A model generated the notes under the pieces. That model was not told the DNA's origin and searched no databases. It saw nothing but the letters and a program-made list of their open reading frames with translations. Positions 28,201-34,749 of a DNA stretch of 64,000 nt are shown in pieces. Each line of letters begins with the position of its first letter. The stretch's first letter is position 1. The DNA comes from Epinephelus fuscoguttatus (lineage: Eukaryota > Chordata > Actinopteri > Perciformes > Serranidae), in the NCBI RefSeq assembly GCF_011397635.1, contig NC_064771.1, positions 16,741,379-16,805,378 on the forward strand, read 5' to 3'. The translations under genes were made by a program, and so were the position numbers.

Positions 28201-31200
28201 TTTTAACCTCTTGCGACCCTGCATCCTCATATGAGAACTTTAAATTGTAGATTTGCTGCACCTTATACATTATTCTGCTTTACTTAGACCTGTTGTCCTC
28301 ATTCATGGACACTTTATTACACCATCTAGTGGTAGCAAAAACACAATACACTAATCCATGTCAAAACAAGATGGCAGCCATCTCATTCATGTCCATCTAC
28401 AGCCAGTTCCAACACAAAAGTGGACAAGGTACAAAACCTGCTCATTTTTAAGGTTGAAACTTGTTTACTTTATAACAATAATAACAAGCTAAGACCCTGT
28501 TAACTGGGAGGTACTCGTTTGAGGAGATTAGGACTTTATTATTGTCTTGTTTGAGGACATTGGGACTTTATAATTGTATCGATTAGTTGGATGAAGCAGT
28601 GAAAATTTATAGTTACAAAACAAACAAATCACAAGGCTTTTAGGTACTTTGCATTATTTCCAATTTTTGTACTGCACAGCCATGTTCATGCATTGAAATA
28701 AACAGTTTAGAAAAGTTTTAGACTTGAACAGTGACCCCTAACCCATAGAGTTACAAAACATTTGACAAATGTTGCGCTATTTGCAATTTTGTTTTTGCAC
28801 AACAATGCTCAGGCATTGAAATAAACAATTTTATCATCCCCATATGAGGACATAATTTGCAGTTTTTAATTTTCAAAAACAACTTATTTTAATTAGACAG
28901 TGCTTAGTTTTATTATACTTATTAGATTCTTTTAAACTCAGATAGCTAGGAGAAATTAAAAATGCATACCAAACAAAAGCTCGGATCTTAGGAGGCAAAG
29001 ATTCTTTTACTTGTTTTAAAAGCAACGACTGGTTACATCTCTGAACTGCTCATCCTCTTTTCCACCTCCCAACCCCTCAGATCTGGTGACCAATCATTGT
29101 TTTGTTTTCTTAAGACCCATCTCTTTTCTTTAACCTTGTAATTATCATAATGATGACACGCCTGACCATAACCACACTCTGGTTTCTATTTGCTTGTATC
29201 TTGTTTTGTTGTTTGTGCAATCATGTTTTTGTATTATGCTTTCATCAAGATATGTATGCTTTCATTAATTTACTTATATTCTCTTATTCATGACTGTTTT
29301 TATTTGAGCAGGTGTCTGTTATATCCTCTATAAATAGACTTAAATAGACTAAAACTAACTGCGTTAAAATCAAATCAAAGCGTATACAGTAAATTTCCTA
29401 TTATCATGTAGGAGGACATGTTCGTGGGAGGGTACTACTGAGGGAAACTCAAAATAGATCACCACAAAATAATCCTCCTCCTCCTAACAATAAATATAAT
29501 GTCATTGTCTTCAATAAGAGAGATAAAATGACTGTTCTGAAACCTCTCTCTCTTATAGCAAAATAATGCACTTCTCAAACCCTTGCTTGGCTGTAATAAC
29601 TTTTGGAAGGTTTTATTTACAAACTTCAACCACGAAGGATATGAAGTTGTCCTTGCATCCGATATAATTAATCACAGCTCCCGTTGCGCTACAGATAAGG
29701 CTCTAATCTCACCTCTGTGGCTTAATATTCATAATAAGAACCACAGAATGTGAATTTGAATAAATATTATGCAGGCAACATGGATGATAATGTCAAAATA
29801 ACTCTGTATTAATCAGGACTGTGGACTGATCTTGAATAAAGTAGAAGTGGAGATCATTTTCAGGCTGTATATGAGAGTAAGGCACATGTCGTTTTAACTT
29901 AATGTAAATTCCCTTTAATGATACTAATATATAGACTCATTGACTACTGCTGATTGTCCTCATCTTAGTGTCAGGACCAATTAGCTGTCCTTACCATCAT
30001 CCTCCTCCCATCAACCCTCTAGAGTTAGGACCGACTGCTGTTATAGCTGTGTGGCGTATGTTCTTTTATGTGTGTCACCGGAAAGCAGTTTCTGACACTA
30101 ACCACTCCAAAGCCAACAGTGCACAAGTATATGAGTATGGAAGCCCATTTCTGCCAAAATAATGACAAATTTAAAAAAAAAAAAAAAAGATGTCTGTAAG
30201 TCATAATGAGAAACTTTTTTGAAATAATGACTATGCTAAAACAATCACATGATATCGCAAAATGATGACTTTGTATGACAAAAAATTACAACTTGGTATT
30301 GCAAAAAAATGACTTAATGTCACAAAATGACTTAGTATCTATAGTTAATGAGTTTTATTGCAAAATAATGACTTAATATTACATGAATAATGACTTACTA
30401 TCGCAAAAATAATGACTTAATATTACATCAATAATTACTTAATATTATCCATACAAAATAATGACTTAATATTACATGAATTATTACGGAAGCGTATTGC
30501 ATTCACTTGACAAATTAAAAAAATCTGTTTTATTGAGTAATTTTTTCTTTTTTTCTGAGTATTTTTTTCCTGTTTTTCATTGGTAATTTTGTTTCTGTTT
30601 TTCATGTTTTTTGTTTTGTTTTTGGGGTAATTTTTTTTTCTGAGTATTTTTTTTCTTTCCAATAGAACAACAGATGCTTTCATTCCTTTCTTGAGAGCTC
30701 GATATAATAGAAGCAAACATGACCCGCTTGTTTAGTTTAATCCAGTCTTACTTTGTTTTGGGTTATGTGTCCAACTGATTCTGGAGAAACACTTCAATGT
30801 CCAGCAGATCTGAATGGGCTTTTCGTATGAACAACCGCAAAGTCATAAGGTGCCTGCGTAAAGTCGACAAACTAATGATAACACCATCTATATGACTTAA
30901 AGACAAGAGTATCTCTCAGTGTCTCAAACCCAAAACAAAGTAAAACTGGATTAAACTAAACAAGCGGGTCATGTTTGCTTCCATTATATCGAGCTCTCAA
31001 GAAGGGAATGAAAGCATCTGTTGTTCTATTGCCCTCTTAACTCAGAAAAAAATACTCAGAAAAACAGAAAAAACTACCCCGAAAAACAAACAAACAAACA
31101 AACAAAAAAAAACATGAAAAACAGAAAAAAAATACCACGAAAATCAGTAAAAAAAATTACCACGAAAAACAGAAAAAAATTACTCAATAAAACAGATTTT

Positions 31201-32235
31201 TTTTATTTGTCAAGTGAATGCAATACGCTTCTGTAAATAATGACTTAATATTACAAAATAATGACTTAGTATCGCAAAAATAAAGACTTAATATTACAAA
31301 ATAATGACTTAATATTACAAAATAATTATTTAGTATCACAAAAATAATGACTTATTATTACAGAATAATGACTTAATATTACATGAATAATGACTTAATA
31401 TTATCCAAATAATGACTATGCCTCACAATATAATGACTTAATATAACAAAATAATGACTTAGTATCTCAAAATAATGACTAAATATTATCAAAATAAGGA
31501 CTTATCTAGTATCTCAAAAATAATGACTAAATATTATCAAAATAAGGACTTATCTAGTATCTCAAAATAATGACTAAATATTAAAATAATGAATTAATAT
31601 CACAAAATAAGTTAGTATCACAAGAACAAAAACTTAGTGTCACAAAATAATGAGAAACTTTCTCAAAATAATGAGAAACTTTCACAAGATAGTGACATTG
31701 TATCTTCAATTAATGACTTTGCAACTGACAATAATGATTTAGTATTGGAAAATATTGACTTAGTATCCCAAAATAATGAATTAATATTGCAAAATCACTC
31801 AGTAGCTTAAAAATTATGTTTCAAAATAATGACTCAATATCTCAATTAATGGCTTAAAATAGGGGAATAATGACTTAGTATTGCAAAATAATGGAAAGCA
31901 TTCACGAGCACTATTCACACTAACATTCACATTCATTAGTATCTCCAAACAATGAGGACTGTTTTCTGAGTTTGCACTGGCCTGTGTTGTTTCCTTTTGG
32001 GATGCCTTACAGGATCTTTTTGTTTTTATCACACTGGTGGAATTGAGCTTCCATATAGCAGACGTGATGACTCTTACCCTCTGTTTCTGCTTGTGAAGAG
32101 AGAGAGCACGACGTAGACTGAAGATCCACGTAGCAGTCGTCCTGCCACGTGATGCGCTTGCTTCGGTCCAGGATAGAATCGTAATGTGCCTTCCTCTCCA
32201 TGAGAATGTTGGATAATTTCTCTCCCCAGACGTCC
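11283..32235 (-). CDS. nlrc3: NLRC3 orthologue (whole coding span, 18 exons)
   Basis: This split gene encodes a NOD-like receptor, a cytoplasmic protein that in mammals dampens TLR/TRAF6, STING-TBK1 and PI3K-mTOR signalling. Coding exons, 5' to 3': 32235-32078, 24735-24472, 24147-22401, 21705-21619, 21407-21324, 21124-21041, 20931-20848, 20743-20660, 20389-20306, 20134-20051, 16569-16486, 16135-16052, 14391-14308, 14037-13954, 13774-13691, 12542-12459, 11575-11492, 11373-11283. Every junction has AG acceptors and GT donors with matching phases, and the joined frame stays open. If translation starts at the ATG at 32201 the protein is 1,134 residues, against about 1,065 in human NLRC3. Domain order is short N-terminus, CARD, NACHT, helical regions, 15 LRR units. 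The NACHT and LRR parts align almost residue by residue with human NLRC3 as I remember it, down to a short polar tail after the last repeat, so this is the one-to-one orthologue and not one of the expanded fish NLR-C genes (no B30.2 exon is seen). The start codon and 5' UTR are unsettled. Confidence 0.93.
11492..11575 (-). CDS. nlrc3: nlrc3 LRR exon 14 (84 nt)
   Basis: An 84-nt, phase 2-2 LRR cassette (LQENSLGMDGAIFIATAL...), almost the same as human LQENSLGMDGAICIATAL. Acceptor GCATCATCAG, donor GTGAGTTTTC. Confidence 0.94.
11576..12458 (-). other. nlrc3 intron (LRR13 to LRR14)
   Basis: 883 bp without recognised features. Confidence 0.6.
12459..12542 (-). CDS. nlrc3: nlrc3 LRR exon 13 (84 nt)
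   Basis: An 84-nt, phase 2-2 LRR cassette (LRGNAVGMEGAKALANAL...), close to human LRGNAIGVAGAKALANAL. Acceptor CTGTTTCAG, donor GTAAGTCC. Confidence 0.94.
12543..13690 (-). other. nlrc3 intron (LRR12 to LRR13)
   Basis: 1,148 bp, AT-rich, no feature recognised. Confidence 0.6.
13691..13774 (-). CDS. nlrc3: nlrc3 LRR exon 12 (84 nt)
   Basis: An 84-nt, phase 2-2 LRR cassette (LQGVSVSTSGALAIAEAL...), corresponding to the atypical human unit YLQVASIGASGAQVL. Acceptor GTTTCTGTAG, donor GTGAGTCCA. Confidence 0.94.
13954..14037 (-). CDS. nlrc3: nlrc3 LRR exon 11 (84 nt, weak donor)
   Basis: An 84-nt, phase 2-2 LRR cassette (LQENAIGNEGVIFLAEAL...). The acceptor TTTTTTGCAG is strong. The donor needed for an 84-nt exon reads ATG|GTTGGC, a GT with poor consensus, so this exon may be inefficiently spliced. 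The codon across the junction becomes Cys. Confidence 0.9.
14308..14391 (-). CDS. nlrc3: nlrc3 LRR exon 10 (84 nt)
   Basis: An 84-nt, phase 2-2 LRR cassette (LQWNFIKSSATKALAHAL...), matching the human HLQWNFIQAGAAQAL unit. Acceptor TTTTTACAG, donor GTAAGACC. Confidence 0.94.
14700..15230 (+). repeat. Interspersed fish repeat in nlrc3 intron
   Basis: Contains CTTGGATTTTTGGAGCCAGA, ATCAATGCAGCCTCAAG and GAACTGCAGTTTTTGGCACT, motifs I associate with a common teleost repeat. Edges are approximate. Confidence 0.5.
15330..15850 (+). mobile_element. Degraded Tc1/mariner transposase relic
   Basis: Reading through frameshifts, the plus strand shows QQDNNPCHT, then EEQEKELKALTWHLNSPDPN and PVEHFWDM, which are the second and third catalytic-residue regions of a Tc1/mariner-type DDE transposase. 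The frame is broken many times and the N-terminal half is missing. It lies in the intron between LRR9 and LRR10 of nlrc3 and is clearly inactive. Confidence 0.7.
16052..16135 (-). CDS. nlrc3: nlrc3 LRR exon 9 (84 nt)
   Basis: An 84-nt, phase 2-2 LRR cassette (LTANLLHDEGVQAIAGAI...), nearly identical at its start to human LDLTANLLHDQGA. Donor is GTAAGTGAG. The acceptor is unusual: the tract in front of TTCAG is a pure (GT)n microsatellite of about 28 units. Confidence 0.94.
16141..16196. repeat. (CA)n microsatellite at a splice acceptor
   Basis: About 28 uninterrupted AC units. On the minus strand it is a (GT)n tract ending five bases before nlrc3 LRR exon 9. Confidence 0.98.
16486..16569 (-). 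CDS. nlrc3: nlrc3 LRR exon 8 (84 nt)
   Basis: An 84-nt, phase 2-2 LRR cassette (LRENSIGVEGAKNMAHAL...). Acceptor TGTCTGTCAG, donor GTGAGTCAC. Confidence 0.94.
16787..18416 (+). mobile_element. Full-length Tc1/mariner-like element, DD38E (Intruder-like)
   Basis: 1,630 bp flanked by TA. The ends are long inverted repeats of roughly 270 bp (left 16787-17062, right about 18148-18416) starting CAGTACAGGCCAAAAGTTTG. The right repeat overlaps the transposase C-terminus. One transposase gene lies inside on the plus strand. The spacing between the second Asp and the Glu is 38 residues, the feature of the Intruder branch and not the usual DD34E. Confidence 0.93.
17202..18251 (+). pseudogene. Tc1/mariner transposase, two frameshifts
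   Basis: Starts MARTNQLTKEKRVAIITLRN with a paired helix-turn-helix region (EGQSVRKIAKTLNVSPSGVAK). The frame shifts near 17325 (apparently one base lost) and again near 17722 (apparently two bases lost, giving an in-frame TGA). Catalytic regions remain recognisable: WSDESKFEIFG, QQDNDPKHTSRLCKGYL and WPPQSPDLNPIEMVW. Asp and Glu residues are present, so inactivation is by the frameshifts. The two lesions are few, so the insertion is fairly young. Confidence 0.92.
18420..18550 (+). repeat. Interspersed fish repeat fragment beside the transposon
   Basis: Contains TAGCTTAGCTTAGCGTAGCA, TAAAGACTGAAAAC and CTAGCCTGGCTCTG, the core of a widespread teleost repeat. It starts right after the right end of the DD38E element. 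Confidence 0.55.
18551..20050 (-). other. nlrc3 intron (LRR7 to LRR8), remainder
   Basis: No exon seen. A diverged inverted-repeat element may lie about 18900-19800 (similar GTACC-containing strings at both ends) but the ends could not be fixed. Confidence 0.35.
20051..20134 (-). CDS. nlrc3: nlrc3 LRR exon 7 (84 nt)
   Basis: An 84-nt, phase 2-2 LRR cassette (LQSNSISNRGMTALTKAL...). Acceptor CTTTTGGCAG, donor GTGAGTATT. The 3.5-kb intron behind it contains a full Tc1/mariner-like transposon. Confidence 0.93.
20306..20389 (-). CDS. nlrc3: nlrc3 LRR exon 6 (84 nt)
   Basis: An 84-nt, phase 2-2 LRR cassette (LCSNQLGDKGTVALAEAL...). Acceptor CTTGCTTGCAG, donor GTCAGTAC. Confidence 0.93.
20660..20743 (-). 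CDS. nlrc3: nlrc3 LRR exon 5 (84 nt)
   Basis: An 84-nt, phase 2-2 LRR cassette (IRKNTIGAGGAKRIAEAL...). Acceptor TGATTTAG, donor GTAAAGTG. Confidence 0.93.
20848..20931 (-). CDS. nlrc3: nlrc3 LRR exon 4 (84 nt)
   Basis: An 84-nt, phase 2-2 LRR cassette (FQNNAIEEEGAQALAEVL...). Acceptor ACTTCTCAG, donor GTGAGACTT. The intron to the next exon is only 104 bp. Confidence 0.94.
21041..21124 (-). CDS. nlrc3: nlrc3 LRR exon 3 (84 nt)
   Basis: An 84-nt, phase 2-2 LRR cassette (LRNNNIGSKGTKFLAEAL...). Acceptor ATTTATAG, donor GTGAGTATAG. Confidence 0.94.
21324..21407 (-). CDS. nlrc3: nlrc3 LRR exon 2 (84 nt)
   Basis: An 84-nt, phase 2-2 cassette encoding one RI-type LRR (LAENAISNKGAKALSRALL...). 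Acceptor CTCATCAG, donor GTGAGATTT. The repeat matches the human NLRC3 unit that reads ISLAENQISNKGAKAL. Confidence 0.94.
21619..21705 (-). CDS. nlrc3: nlrc3 LRR exon 1 (87 nt)
   Basis: This first repeat exon, phase 2 to phase 2, encodes LENNHFKDDVMELLGSLLS and a closing CHIQKI. It continues directly from the NACHT exon (AG|A gives Arg). Acceptor is TTTCTACAG, donor GTGAGATC. It is one codon longer than the following 84-nt cassettes. Confidence 0.93.
21761..22362. mobile_element. MITE in nlrc3 intron between NACHT and LRR exons
   Basis: 602 bp with terminal inverted repeats GGCCCTGACACACCAAGCTG (left) and GGCCCAACACACCAAACTGA (right end reversed). TTTTA/TTTAT-like flanks on both sides fit a short target duplication. 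No coding capacity. Confidence 0.75.
22401..24147 (-). CDS. nlrc3: nlrc3 NACHT exon
   Basis: This 1,747-nt exon (phase 1 in, phase 2 out) encodes the NACHT nucleotide-binding module and the helical domains behind it. Visible motifs are Walker A GVAGIGKTT (about residue 221 if the ATG at 32201 is used), Walker B LLILDGLDEF, and a sensor-type WVTSRP. They are followed by the TEIPGFSPKDI segment, a YTFSEQDLRAYGIDLLL winged-helix region, and THLTLQEFLSATFYY before the helical part. The exon ends YCSYLR just before the first LRR, the same place as in human NLRC3. The acceptor is TTTTCTGCAG and the donor CAG|GTCAGC. No frameshift or stop is present and the catalytic Lys and acidic residues are intact, so the ATPase should be competent. 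Confidence 0.96.
24472..24735 (-). CDS. nlrc3: nlrc3 CARD exon
   Basis: This is a 264-nt exon, phase 1 at both ends, with acceptor TGATTCAG and donor GTAAGGAG. The 87 codons give a six-helix-like pattern of hydrophobic residues (WIQKHQDQL at the start, a VLSLAEETKV stretch in the middle, then LQDQVNMLTSIV and ALQGFIES) that fits the CARD fold. CARDs mediate homotypic protein contacts. In human NLRC3 the corresponding region is poorly conserved; here the CARD pattern is easier to see. The domain call rests on pattern only. Confidence 0.82.
26020..26880 (+). repeat. Long interspersed fish repeat, copy 2 (interrupted)
   Basis: Starts GTCTGTCTGTTGATTGACTG with TTCAGACTGAAATATCACAA, and continues from about 26370 to AGCATGTTAGCATGCTAACA and TTAGCATTTAGCTCAGTACA. 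The middle (about 26190-26345) is a different repeat. Confidence 0.65.
26190..26345 (+). repeat. Interspersed repeat inserted in copy 2
   Basis: AGTCAATTTTATTTACAGAA followed by GGAAAAAGTCCCCCCAAAAA and AAACCTCAAGAAGAGCAACA, a pattern common in teleost genomes. Confidence 0.5.
28030..28235 (+). pseudogene. LINE reverse-transcriptase C-terminal fragment
   Basis: The translation SCLQIVQNSAARTPTGTGKR, then DHISSVLASLYWLPLKNRID, is the conserved C-terminal motif of fish L2/CR1-type LINE ORF2. Only this fragment is open. A matching downstream piece lies at about 29030-29390. Confidence 0.8.
29030..29390 (+). repeat. LINE 3' fragment, probably continuing the piece at 28030
   Basis: A coding-like remnant around TCTGAACTGCTCATCC and CCCAACCCCTCAGATC is followed by an AT-rich tail. 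It looks like the sequence that normally follows the RT motif, separated from it by about 800 bp. Confidence 0.45.
30165..31910. repeat. Tandem repeat of about 20-22-bp AT-rich units
   Basis: Dozens of diverged copies of AATAATGACTTAATATTAC and AATAATGACTTAGTATC, split in two by the foldback element at 30487-31233. A short reverse-oriented stretch of the same family is at 62750-62890. Confidence 0.9.
30487..31233. mobile_element. Foldback element (large palindrome)
   Basis: 747 bp with arms of about 280-305 bp (30487-30763 and 30929-31233) around a 165-bp centre, flanked by TA. Arm ends read CGGAAGCGTATTGCATTCAC and, reversed, CAGAAGCGTATTGCATTCAC. No transposase. Confidence 0.9.
32078..32235 (-). 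CDS. nlrc3: nlrc3 N-terminal exon (upstream of CARD)
   Basis: An open stretch of 52 codons ends in a good donor (GTAAGAG) in phase 1, exactly the phase needed to join the CARD exon at 24735. Its 5' edge is drawn at an AG followed by a codon in phase 2, but the pyrimidine tract there is weak and no in-frame ATG lies upstream before a stop. Translation may instead begin at the in-frame ATG at 32201-32199 (local sequence starts MERKAHYD). The encoded segment is hydrophilic and matches no domain I recognise. The intron to the next exon is about 7.3 kb, the longest in the gene. Confidence 0.6.
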
Positions 32236-34749
32236 CTGTTTCTGTTTGTTACACAATACAAAGTACAGCATTATTTACTCAATGTGCAACTACATTAACT
32301 CAGCATGATGGGTTATACTGACAGGAGGTGAAGAAATCAACCAAGGCCTCAGTATCTTCTGGACCTTTTCTCCTTGGTCTAATTAATAATCCAAATGTAA
32401 ATGTATACTGTGAGGAAGTTCTGCAGTACTGTTTAAGTATGTCTGTTGAAAAGCAACATATATACTTCACTATCACAACAAGATGCAACAACCAATTAGT
32501 GCTAAAGCTATATTCATTTACTAGATGCAGCAGATGGTCTTAACCTGAGTGATTTGCAATACCGCTCAGCATTGTGGTTAAGCCCATCGATACATTAGAC
32601 ATCACTTTAAAAGTCTATTTTCTCCTGAGCTAAATGTAATGCAGCTTTTTTGGATGTGTAACATCGGGTCAGACAGCCTGTTGGTATTTGTAGCACAGGT
32701 TCAAAGTGCTTTACATCAGAAACTGAGACAACAGATGTTACAAAACAGAGAAACTAAAAGCACAATGGATGCCAGTAACATGGATTCACATGACGTATGC
32801 TGGGAATTACCTGACGTCACCAAACCGTTTGAGCCAGCAAGAAAAACAAAGTTTAACTGGTGTAACAGGAGAGTGGAGGGGATGTCAGTAAAACACAATC
32901 TGCACACACACACTGGTATCTGATAAGAAGTCTAATTTTCATATCATATCATTTTGCAACCTTTGTTAGAATTACATTTATGACCTCACATGTCACATTT
33001 CACTGTCAGGAAGTCAGCATCATTGTCAGCTGTATAGTTCACACTTCCAAACTCTGAAACAGACTGTGTGCACTTCTTTTTAGCTTTTAAAGAAAAGCAA
33101 AACACATCCTACTTGATTTAATCTATCTATTGATCTATTGTAACTGCTTTTATCTTTTGCAAAGCACATTGTATTGCACCATTGCAAAATGTACTACATA
33201 AAAAAGGTATTAGTATCTCATATCACAAACTGCACTGAAAGTGTTGCAAACATAAATTCAAATTGTGTTTGAGGTTTTCCACTGAGACATAACGGGAAAT
33301 GGCAAACGCCTTTCTGTGTGGTTTGTTGCTGGTCACGTCACTTCTCACTTAGAGGAAGCCGATTCAAAAACGCAGATGCACTCCAGACAGCACGCCAGCT
33401 TCCGCTGTGCAGCTTAATAGTCAGAACCACTCAATGGCATGCTGTCATTGTACAAATGTGTTGGGAGAGAGTGTTGTGACAACGGTACACTAGAGAGTGC
33501 TCAGTACCGGAAATGTTTGCAAAAAAAAAAAAAAAAACCCTCAAGAATCGTCAGCAATGAGCAAAAGCTCAAGTAGCAGTGTCATTTGCATGATGAAAGT
33601 TCACCAGCAATACTGTGCAAAGAAAATAAAGCCAGACAGATCAGTTGTAAATTCATTAAAACAAACAATTATGAGGTGCCAGTATGTCAGGTGCATATTA
33701 GCCCATGGTAAAGGGAGTTAAAGGCTCATGATGGTCTTATTTTATTCCATTTTCACTGGCCTGGACACTCAATGCCATGATGGAGAGGAAACATTTGTTG
33801 CTAGATTAGGTTTTACAAACCCTCTGTAGCTGTTAAGGTTCAATAAATGGTGTATGAGTAGTACACAAAGCTCAGTTAACTCACCCGGGCTTGTTGAAGT
33901 TGTCTGTAGGTATCAAAGCATGTGAAACGATGCCCACACAGATGTTTTACGCAGTAATGCCATGACCCTCACGACAGCAGGCGTAGGTCAAGTGTAAATT
34001 GGAGGAATTTTCAAAAGGAGTGAAACCTAGTCGAGGACTACAGAGCAAATTAAATGAGTCATGAGCACACACAGCAGCCGAAGTCATCGCAGTCAGTGCT
34101 GTCACTGAGACACAGTTACATGCTGCAGCTCCTTCCTGCCAGTCTAATCTGCCTTCCTGTGTTGTGGTTAGCAGGTCGAACAGTGCAAAGACAGAAAAAA
34201 AAAACGTGGGCTTTGAAGTAGCACACGAGGGCCTGAAACTTTCACCACGCTTCAGTGTCTTCTATTTGGACAGCTACTTAAATGTGCAGTTCCACAAATG
34301 AGAAGTGAGATGAGAGATACACGATTGAGTGTTGAGGCCTGCCGGAGCAAAGAACAAACGGCTTCAGGTTGCAGTGCATCAGTAAGTACTGCTAACAAGT
34401 GATAAACAATGTTTCAGGTTGGAAAGTTTTGCAACAACGCATCTCTACCTTGATGTGTACATAAAGTACCAATCTCAAACACATCATACATAATAGTAAG
34501 TACTGCACAGCACAAAGTAAGTAAGAAGAGCTGAGTGAATGTACCTGCTCACACGCAACCTCATCCAAAGAGACACAAAAGTAGACTGCTTCCTGTGAGC
34601 AGTGGGACTTACTCGACTGGCTGGAGATTATAGTAATTACATATTTAAGAACTAACTGGGGGATGAAAATGAGGCATATGAAACAGAACAGAACACACAA
34701 CAGGCCAAAAAATGACTGTGATGCTGCACAAATTGCACATCTGCAGAAG
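32236..34749. other. Intergenic stretch upstream of the nlrc3 N-terminal exon
   Basis: Nothing coding is supported apart from the candidate 5' UTR donor at 33884. The nlrc3 promoter should lie here but no core element was recognised. Confidence 0.4.
33885..34060 (-). other. Candidate 5' UTR exon of nlrc3
   Basis: On the minus strand a strong donor (CCCGG|GTGAGTTAAC) begins at 33884. The sequence before it has no in-frame ATG compatible with the phase of the 32235 exon, so if it is an exon it is non-coding. Its 5' end is arbitrary here. This is the best-placed donor between the two genes, but nothing else supports it. Confidence 0.22.

Larger units (their letters stand above)
24736..32077 (-). 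other. Large nlrc3 intron (N-terminal exon to CARD exon)
   Basis: 7.3 kb without exons. It contains purine-rich and poly-C (27314-27331) tracts, three interspersed repeats, LINE fragments, and a foldback element inside a tandem repeat, listed separately. Confidence 0.7.
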
